From contig JBKPCR010000426.1 of the NCBI GenBank assembly GCA_046727435.1, positions 1 to 10,980 on the forward strand: DNA of 10,980 nt. The letters are read 5' to 3'. The notes beneath the pieces are model-generated. The model was not told where the DNA came from, made no database searches, and saw nothing but the letters and a program-made list of their open reading frames with translations. Shown one piece after another: positions 6,481 through 10,980 of this stretch. The stretch comes from CAVPRW01 sp046727435 [NCBI: bacterium] (GTDB lineage Bacteria > Tectomicrobia > Entotheonellia > J063). Every line of letters starts with the position of its first letter. Position 1 is the first letter of the stretch. The position numbers were made by a program, and so were the translations under genes.

Positions 6481-6539
6481 CCATGGCATGCAGCCGACGC
6501 GGCAACAGCCGCACGCCGCTGTTGCCTGAGGCGTTAGGT
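6475..6539 (+). other. attC: Integron attC recombination site (65 bp)
   Basis: All parts of a canonical attC are present in order. R'' is GCCTAAC (6475-6481) and L'' is GGCATGCAGC (6485-6494). A terminal hairpin GCGGC-AACA-GCCGC follows (6499-6512), then L' GCTGTTGCC (6518-6526) and R' GTTAGGT (6533-6539). R'' and R' are complementary and match the RYYYAAC/GTTRRRY consensus. L'' and L' pair as GGCA and CAGC with one mismatch and an extra unpaired G on the L'' side, the extrahelical-base arrangement that sets strand choice for IntI. The length is in the usual 57-141 bp range. Recombination would occur at G^TTAGGT (6533/6534). Confidence 0.9.
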
Positions 6540-6809
6540 GCCAGGATAACTGAACCCAAACCACTCGCACAAGAAAGAAATCAAACGGCTAAGTCAGCGG
6601 AACGTAACACCGTAGCTCCAGAGCAGTGTGGAGGGCGTCCCTGCATTCGTGGCATGCGGATCGGCGTGACCGATGTGCTCGACCTCCTCGCCAACGGCCT
6701 GACTGCAGCGCAGGTGCTTGAAGAATTGCTGGACCTGGAACTGGATGATATTCAAGCCTGTCTGCGATTTGCCAGCCAACGGCTCAATCATCCGGTGATC
6801 GTCGCATGA
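6483..6809 (+). CDS. DUF433 family antitoxin
   Basis: A DUF433 protein, a family with a winged/MerR-like DNA-binding fold commonly paired with DUF5615 toxins. The core starts at residue 49 with CGGRPCIRGMRIGVTDVLDLL, followed by LANGLTAAQVLEELLDLELDDIQACLRFAS, typical of the family. The start is odd: the only ATG before the domain, 6483, lies inside the attC site, and the only other usual start, TTG 6522, is also inside it. No ATG, GTG or TTG lies in frame between the recombination point and the domain. About 20 N-terminal residues would therefore be encoded by attC sequence, or the true start is non-canonical, or the N-terminus is eroded. The TGA overlaps the toxin ATG (ATGA), so the pair is translationally coupled. 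The antitoxin probably neutralises the toxin and represses the operon. Confidence 0.85.
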   Translation: MACSRRGNSRTPLLPEALGARITEPKPLAQERNQTAKSAERNTVAPEQCGGRPCIRGMRIGVTDVLDLLANGLTAAQVLEELLDLELDDIQACLRFASQRLNHPVIVA

Positions 6810-7291
6810 TCTTATGGATTGATGCGCAACGGTCGCCCGCGCTGGCACGCTGGCTTAGCAACACCTTTGCTGTGACTGCGCATGCCGTGCGTGACTTGAG
6901 GCTCCGAGACGCCAAAGACCTGCTCATCTTTCACGCCACACGGGAGGCTGGGGCAGTGATCATGAGTAAGGACAGTGATTTTGTCCTGCTCCTGGAGCGG
7001 TTCGGTCCGCCGCCCCAGATTTTGTGGGTGACGTGTGGCGGCAATATCTCGAATGCACGGTTGCGAGGAATCTTGCTCACGAGCTTTCCAGAAGCCAGAG
7101 GCCACTTGGAGCAGGGCGAGCCACTTGTCGAGATCAGTGACGCGCGTTAGAGGGGCGAGGGAGCGGTCCACGACATGGGAGTTCGTACCAACCGCCGCAC
7201 CTAACCACCCAGTGGAACTGACGGCCCACAGCGCAGGCCTTTGGGGCGAGTCCTGGCGTTTTCCGCTGTGAGCCGCAGCTCACCGGGAGCG
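6534..7291 (+). mobile_element. Gene cassette carrying a DUF433/DUF5615 toxin-antitoxin pair
   Basis: The interval runs from the recombination point of the first attC to that of the second attC-like site. It holds a two-gene toxin-antitoxin operon plus a trailing attC-like site, the standard cassette layout. Toxin-antitoxin cassettes are well known in sedentary chromosomal integrons, where they are thought to stabilise the array. No intI gene or attI site is visible in the window, so this is a CALIN-type cluster or the distal part of a longer integron. Boundaries depend on the second site, which is less canonical. Confidence 0.65.
6806..7150 (+). CDS. DUF5615 family PIN-like toxin
   Basis: A 114-aa DUF5615 (PIN-like, Mut7-C-related) protein, the predicted ribonuclease partner of DUF433. 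Its N-terminal MILWIDAQRSPALARWL has the first acidic residue Asp6. Next come a RDLRLRDAKDLLIF region and MSKDSDFVLLLERFG with Lys55, Asp56 and Asp58 (VxTKDSDF in the family). WVTCGGNISNARLRGILL follows, matching the usual LGNxSNxxLR motif. All acidic positions expected for a PIN-like metal site appear to be kept, so it looks functional. RNase activity is a family-level prediction and is not demonstrated for most members. It overlaps the antitoxin by 4 bp, with no sign of an independent promoter. Its stop lies 48 bp before the second attC-like site. Confidence 0.9.
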   Translation: MILWIDAQRSPALARWLSNTFAVTAHAVRDLRLRDAKDLLIFHATREAGAVIMSKDSDFVLLLERFGPPPQILWVTCGGNISNARLRGILLTSFPEARGHLEQGEPLVEISDAR

Positions 7292-7297
7292 TTGCGC
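7199..7297 (+). other. attC: Second attC-like site (99 bp)
   Basis: ACCTAAC (7199-7205) fits the R'' consensus exactly. GTTGCGC (7291-7297) fits the R' consensus except for one C. Between them CACAGCG (7227-7233) pairs perfectly with CGCTGTG (7264-7270), GGC (7223-7225) with GCC (7272-7274) and CTG (7218-7220) with CAG (7276-7278). Further out A7216-T7280, G7215-C7281, T7213-A7282 and G7212-C7283 pair, leaving G7214 extrahelical. CAGG (7234-7237) with CCTG (7252-7255) closes an apical arm. Position after the toxin gene and before a new gene fits a cassette end. The imperfect R' box suggests partial decay. Confidence 0.62.
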
Positions 7298-7412
7298 GTC
7301 AGACTGATGACAGCCCCGTTGTCTAGACGTGTCGATCTCGGGCTTCTGCAGACGACTAGATGGTAGTCACAGTGATCTCCATCCGTGATAAGACGCGACT
7401 AGGAGGAAGATC

Positions 7413-7910
7413 ATGCAAGTCATTCAAAAGATCACCCCATGTTTGTGGTTTGATGATCAAGCCGAAGAGGCAGTTAAGTTTTATACCGCTATCTTTAGAA
7501 ATTCCCAGATCGTAAATATTGCTCGGTACGGAGAAGCTGGACATGAGGTCCACGGAAAACTGGCGGGAACGGTCATGACCGTGGCCTTTGAACTTGAGGG
7601 GCAGGCGTTTACCGCACTCAACGGCGGCCCGATGTTCACATTCAACGAGGCCATCTCGTTCCAAGTCAATTGCGAGACACAGGCAGAAGTGGACTTTTAC
7701 TGGGAGAAGCTCTCCGAGGGCGGGGATGAAACGGCGCAGCAGTGCGGCTGGCTCAAGGACAAATACGGCGTGTCATGGCAAGTGGTTCCTAACGTGTTGC
7801 TCGAGATGATTAATGACCCCGATTCTGAAAAATCCCAAAGAGCCATGGAGGCAATGCTTCGCATGAAGAAGATCGACATTGACGAACTAAAGCGGGCGTA
7901 TGCTGGATAG
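7413..7910 (+). CDS. VOC superfamily protein, PhnB/3-demethylubiquinone-methyltransferase-like glyoxalase fold
   Basis: A 165-aa vicinal-oxygen-chelate fold protein of the PhnB-like family (Pfam name 3-dmu-9_3-mt, a historical misnomer). Typical features are ITPCLWFDDQAEEAVKFYTAIF at residues 7-28, GTVMTVAFELEGQAFTALNGGP, FNEAISFQVNCETQAEVDFYWEKLSEGG and CGWLKDKYGVSWQVVPNVL, followed by MEAMLRMKKIDIDELKRAY. The function of this subfamily is mostly unknown; it is soluble and not a proven methyltransferase. AGGAGG at 7401-7406 precedes ATG 7413 by six bases, a strong ribosome binding site. It sits directly after the second attC-like site and is probably the content of the next cassette; VOC proteins are common integron cargo. 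Codon use is somewhat less GC-rich than the region 1 operon. Confidence 0.9.
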   Translation: MQVIQKITPCLWFDDQAEEAVKFYTAIFRNSQIVNIARYGEAGHEVHGKLAGTVMTVAFELEGQAFTALNGGPMFTFNEAISFQVNCETQAEVDFYWEKLSEGGDETAQQCGWLKDKYGVSWQVVPNVLLEMINDPDSEKSQRAMEAMLRMKKIDIDELKRAYAG

Positions 7911-7953
7911 CATTTTGGCGCACCAGGCAGCCAGCAGTGTTGTCGCGTAAGCC

Positions 7954-8017
7954 GCCCAACAAGGCGCCGCAGGGGACGTTCAGCCCGCTGCGCGCGCCGG
8001 CCGCCTTCATTTGGCGG
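7954..8017 (+). other. Possible degenerate attC remnant
   Basis: GCCCAAC (7954-7960) fits the R'' consensus and is followed by AAGGCGCCGCAGGGGACG, similar to the L'' side of many attC sites. It lies 44 bp after the VOC stop. CCGCC (8001-8005) pairs with GGCGG (8013-8017). No acceptable R' box (GTTRRRY) or matching L' follows, so the 3' half is missing or heavily mutated. It may mark the end of the cassette run. Confidence 0.35.
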
Positions 8018-8088
8018 TGCAGGCAGATTTGGCTTTCCTGACTTAGGATGCAGAGGGACCATGGGGCGGGCAGGTCGACGCGGAGACA

Positions 8089-9260
8089 TTGACCAGTCTG
8101 TATCAGCCGTGGGTGACTCCAGAGTCCCCCGTGGGAATTGTCAGGCAACTCCGGGAACCGGTGCCAGAGGAAACACTGCCAACGGAGGCGGTGCAAATCC
8201 GGCAGGCACTGGTGCAAAGCGGGGGCAATGTGTCCAGCGTGGTGCGGCTGTTGGGGGTGAGCCGGGATACTATATGCTATCGAATGCAGCGTTATGGGAT
8301 TGCGCGGCCACGCCTCTGGGTGCCAGCTCCCGCCGCGTCGCCTCGCGCGTCCGGGGCGGGAGATGGAAGACTCAGCTCGCGGAACGACGCGCCTACTCCG
8401 GAAGCGCAACTTCACCTCACTGCCCCCCTTGTACAGCAGGAAGCGACACCCACACCGGGGTCGCTGCAGCTAGGCGCCACGCGTGATGCGGCGATCGAAA
8501 GTCACGTCCATACCCCAGAGTCATCCTGGGGGCAGAAACCCGTGGCAGTGCTCGCTCTGGAGCTGACGTGGCCGGACGACTCCGGTGGCGAGTTTCCCCA
8601 CTACGACCTCTGGACCGAAAGGGCGCGCTGGGAAGAGGCCGTTAGGGATAAGGTGCGGGCGTTCGGCGGCGTGCTGGTAGAGCACACGGCCTCTCGGCTC
8701 ATTTGGGTGTTTGGGGTATCGCAGGGACTCGATCAATTGCCCCAGCGAGCGGTGCACAGCGCCCTGGCGATCCGGCAAATCGTCGTAGAAGCAGCGCTCC
8801 TGATATGCCCCCATGCCCAGTCCCGCGCCTGGCTGTGCATCTGGGCACCGTGCGAGTGGACCGTCAGGCCGCCGACCCGATGGTGTATATGCTGGCCGTG
8901 GGCGAGACCTTGACGCTACCGGTGCGGCTGCTCGGACAAGCTGAGCCCGGGGCGATCGTCGTATCACCGGAAGGAGGGCGCTTGGTGGATGGGTGGGTGG
9001 CTTTGGAGGAGAGGCCGTTGCAATTACGCGCCGGGGATCCCACTCGTACAAGGGGCTATGTCGTCGTGGGGGTAAGCCCTGGGCGCGAGACGTGGGCCGG
9101 ACGTCGGCATCTCACTCGCAGTCCCTTGGTGGGCCGGGAACGGGAACTGCTGCTGTTGGACGCCATCATCGAGGAGGTCAAGGCGAGCCGGGGACAGGTC
9201 GTGAGTCTGGTAGGGGCTCCAGGCATGGGCAAGTCACGGCTACTCAACGAGTTCCGCGTG
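8089..9260 (+). pseudogene. Frameshifted, truncated HTH-cyclase-AAA ATPase regulator
   Basis: From TTG 8089 the first frame encodes a Fis-type helix-turn-helix (IRQALVQSGGNVSSVVRLLGV then SRDTICYRMQRYGI, residues about 37-71). A proline/serine-rich linker follows, then part of a class III cyclase-like domain (VAVLALELTW, then VRAFGGVLVEHTASRLIWVFG and ALAIRQIV). At about 8791-8803 the reading shifts to another frame, which continues with CPVPRLAVHLGTVRVDRQ, VSPEGGRLVDGW, SPLVGRERELLLLDAI and a Walker A motif GAPGMGKS (9213-9236), then LLNEF. After about 9258 the AAA domain is lost; no Walker B, NB-ARC or TPR region follows. Related large regulators usually run past 1000 residues, so most of the protein is missing. 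The frameshift alone could be a sequencing error, but the truncation makes decay more likely. The N-terminus has no clear ribosome binding site beyond GGAG 8082-8085. Confidence 0.8.
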
Positions 9261-9600
9261 TCCCCATGGGCTGGTGCGTCGGGCGCTAGCAACCTGTGTC
9301 TGGGGTCTAGACAAGAATCGCGCCAAATATTCTCGCTTCATTATGAATGTGCTGTGTTGGCATTTCTATATCCGTTTTTATGGGTTTCGTTGTCGTTGGT
9401 ACAGGATGCTCAAGGCGTAATGGGGGTAACCAGAGCCCTAACCTGGGTATCCCGTACCCCCAATTCTGGGGGCTGTATGGGGGTCTTCCCCCGCTTTACC
9501 CCCACTTATGGGATACGGGGTCAAAGCGAGACTCAGCACCCGATTGCTGGCTTAGGTACCGCTTGAGGCCCCCCACTGGGATGATGCGATTGACAAGCAA
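9261..9600. other. Non-coding stretch at the break of the regulator pseudogene
   Basis: About 340 bp without a supported gene. The first part (9265-9420) is visibly more AT-rich than its surroundings. The second part (9421-9516) is a dense set of G-run/C-run palindromes, described separately. The open frame that continues from the pseudogene to 9566 has no recognisable motifs and odd composition. Foreign sequence inserted at, or joined to, the truncated ATPase gene would explain it. Confidence 0.6.
9421..9516. repeat. Palindrome cluster with G5/C5 hairpins
   Basis: TGGGGGTAA (9421-9429) pairs with TTACCCCCA (9496-9504) and encloses two further perfect hairpins: CCCCC-AATTCT-GGGGG (9457-9472) and GGGGG-TCTT-CCCCC (9479-9492). 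GGGTA (9445-9449) can pair with TACCC (9455-9459), and GTATCCC (9447-9453) with GGGATAC (9510-9516). The whole resembles a cloverleaf. It lies at the 3' end of the minus-strand operon and beside the broken regulator. It could be a bidirectional terminator, a REP/MITE-like element or a recombination hotspot. Confidence 0.6.
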
Positions 9601-9975
9601 CTATCCACGCTGGGCCCGAATCGCGATGTCGAGCGTGTATTCGAAATAGGACGCCGCCTCGCTCAGGCTGAACTCTTCCTTCTGGAAGGTCAAGTGCGGC
9701 TTGCCCTGCTCATCGAAACTGATATCAACGCCGAGTCGCACTGGCCACGGCAGCAACGCATTGCGCCGTCCCTCCCGGACCGACCGGGCCTGTGGCAGTG
9801 CCATCAGCTCGTTTGGCGGCCTGAGGATCATCTCGGGCCGCTGTTCTGCGATACGACTGTAGACCTCGACGCATCGGCGAACGGTGCCCAGATAGTCCCC
9901 CTTGTCGAGCGCCTGTTCGGCCTCGATCAGCATGTTCTGAAAGAACGGGTCGATGAGGTCGCTAGGTCTGGCCAT
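9601..9975 (-). CDS. Conserved-looking hypothetical protein, 124 aa
   Basis: A minus-strand ORF of 124 residues starting MARPSDLIDPFFQNMLIEAE. The sequence RC of 9981-9987 is a GGGAGGA-type ribosome binding site with good spacing, which supports the start. The first 45 residues are predicted helical (EAEQALDKGDYLGTVRRCVEVY). A PP-rich middle contains LRPPNELMALPQARSVREG, and the C-terminal half alternates strand-like segments (VRLGVDISFDEQGKPHLTF) with a final helix. No cofactor motif, signal peptide or membrane segment is seen. It follows the LLM oxidoreductase by 27 bp and must be co-transcribed with it. I do not recognise the family; an accessory or regulatory role for the oxidoreductase is only a guess. 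Confidence 0.75.
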   Translation of the reverse strand: MARPSDLIDPFFQNMLIEAEQALDKGDYLGTVRRCVEVYSRIAEQRPEMILRPPNELMALPQARSVREGRRNALLPWPVRLGVDISFDEQGKPHLTFQKEEFSLSEAASYFEYTLDIAIRAQRG

Positions 9976-10002
9976 CTTGTGTCCTCCCGGTGGAGACGCG
10001 CC

Positions 10003-10980
10003 TTAGATCGAGCTGTTAATGGGGAACTTCACCCCGTCCAGCTGCTCCTCCCGCCACTTCTGTTGTAGATGGTGGCGATCCTTAAACTCAGGCATGACCT
10101 CTTTGGCGAACAGTTCCAGCGACTCCATGATATCTTCGTGCTTGCGGTCGCCGCATTGACAGAAGAGGTTCAGGATGTCCAAGTGAGCCGCTTCGTACTG
10201 GCGGATATTGTCGCGGATGAATTTGGGCGAGCCGATGAACATTCCCCGCCTGCCCATGCGGTACAGGACACGCGCACTCTCGTCCTCCGGCTCCAGCTCC
10301 GTGGCCGCCTCACGTGCCTGGGCTGAGTCCTCCGCATCGGCGCGTTTTCTGAACTCCCGGTACACGTTGTCCCGGCCGTAGGTGGTATGGCCGTGCATCC
10401 ACCCGAACACGAAGCCAAAGAACTGGGCGCCGGAGAGGCCCTTCTGGACAGCTTCCTCATCGGTCTTGGCACAGAACATGTTCCCGCCGGCGATGAGACC
10501 CGCGTTCATGGCGGCGCCGATCGGTTGGCGGCAGGCACGCAGAAGCTCCCAGTAGCGGATCACCCGCTCCTCGGTGTCCTCTGGCGTCTCGAAGCCGACG
10601 CCCATGGCCCCGATGCCGAGACGGGCAGCGAGCATCACCGTTTCCGAGCGTGAAGAGGCCACCCACACGGGTGGGTGCGGCTTCTGCAAAGGCTTGGGAA
10701 TGACGTTGCGCTCGGGCATGCTGAAATATTTGCCCTCATACCCGGGGTAGGGGACCATGGTCATCATGCGCAGGCATTCGCGGGTGGCCTCTTCCCACGC
10801 CTGCTTTTTCTCCTGATGGGAGGTCAGGAAGGCGCCGATCTCGGTGGTCGTTGCGCCCTCGCCGGTGCCGAACTCGACGCGGCCGCGCGACACCAGATCG
10901 AGGGCGGCGATACGCTCCGCCACCCGTGCTGGATGGTTCTGCTTCGGCGGCATTTGGACGATGCCATGCCCCAGCCGAAT
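10003..10980 (-). CDS. LLM-class flavin-dependent oxidoreductase (partial at right edge)
   Basis: A bacterial luciferase-like (LLM) TIM-barrel monooxygenase using reduced FMN or F420. The frame is open to the window edge, where IRLGHGIVQMPPKQNHPARVA is the conserved second-strand region of LLM proteins. The ATG at 10953 is therefore internal, and about 60-80 N-terminal residues lie outside. Inside the window are AERIAALDLVSRGRVEFGTG, PHPPVWVASSRSETVMLAARLGIG (phosphate-binding part), and a C-terminal IGSPKFIRDNIRQYEAAHLDILNLF typical of the family, ending at TAA 10003-10005. About 326 residues are visible, consistent with a full protein of about 390-400. Substrate class cannot be read off; related proteins act on alkanes, alkanesulfonates or natural products. 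It forms an operon with the 124-aa protein downstream. Confidence 0.9.
   Translation of the reverse strand: MRLGHGIVQMPPKQNHPARVAERIAALDLVSRGRVEFGTGEGATTTEIGAFLTSHQEKKQAWEEATRECLRMMTMVPYPGYEGKYFSMPERNVIPKPLQKPHPPVWVASSRSETVMLAARLGIGAMGVGFETPEDTEERVIRYWELLRACRQPIGAAMNAGLIAGGNMFCAKTDEEAVQKGLSGAQFFGFVFGWMHGHTTYGRDNVYREFRKRADAEDSAQAREAATELEPEDESARVLYRMGRRGMFIGSPKFIRDNIRQYEAAHLDILNLFCQCGDRKHEDIMESLELFAKEVMPEFKDRHHLQQKWREEQLDGVKFPINSSI

Noticed and set aside
9421-9520. G-quadruplex from repeated GGGGG runs
   Set aside because: The G-runs on one strand are separated by long, C-rich loops, so hairpin formation is far more likely.
1-10980. CRISPR array, tRNA genes, IS transposase or integron integrase
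   Set aside because: No regularly spaced direct repeats, cloverleaf with tRNA signature bases, or transposase/tyrosine-recombinase motifs were found in either strand's frames.

Overview
The window is high-GC bacterial DNA without rRNA or tRNA genes, IS transposases or CRISPR arrays. The gene content (LLM-class flavin oxidoreductase, HTH-cyclase-AAA regulator remnant, RidA, peptide-ABC remnant, several decayed genes) suggests an uncultured soil or marine lineage of the Tectomicrobia/Rokubacteria/Chloroflexi kind. That placement is an impression from protein style, not a phylogenetic result.

Region 1 (2-4916, + strand) is a compact operon. It holds the tail of an unknown gene, a GTP cyclohydrolase II/RibD-reductase fusion, a zinc-less MDR-family dehydrogenase, a divergent 6-pyruvoyl-tetrahydropterin-synthase (PTPS/QueD) homologue, a GT4-type glycosyltransferase and a SAM methyltransferase. 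Genes overlap or sit within 40 bp of each other, so they are probably co-expressed. Together they suggest a GTP-derived pyrimidine or pteridine that is reduced, rearranged, glycosylated and methylated. No riboflavin synthase, lumazine synthase or RibD deaminase domain accompanies them, so ordinary riboflavin synthesis is unlikely. This is the best candidate here for an undescribed pathway.

Region 2 (4913-6066) is a junction. A 39-codon ORF starts in an ATGA overlap with the methyltransferase and runs into an antisense, frameshifted C-terminal remnant of an oligopeptide ABC-transporter ATPase. A leader with several GC-rich hairpins follows, then an intact RidA-family deaminase and a hairpin behind it.

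Region 3 (about 6226-8060) looks like integron gene cassettes without an integrase in view (CALIN-like). A 5'-incomplete ORF ends inside a canonical 65-bp attC site. A DUF433/DUF5615 toxin-antitoxin pair follows, then a second, 99-bp attC-like site, a VOC/PhnB-like gene and a third R''-like remnant.

Region 4 (8089-9600) is a broken regulator (Fis-type HTH, cyclase-like domain, frameshift, start of an AAA ATPase with Walker A) cut off at about 9260, followed by a palindrome-rich non-coding stretch.

Region 5 (9601-10980, - strand) is a two-gene unit: an LLM-class flavin-dependent oxidoreductase running off the right edge and a 124-aa protein of unknown function behind it.
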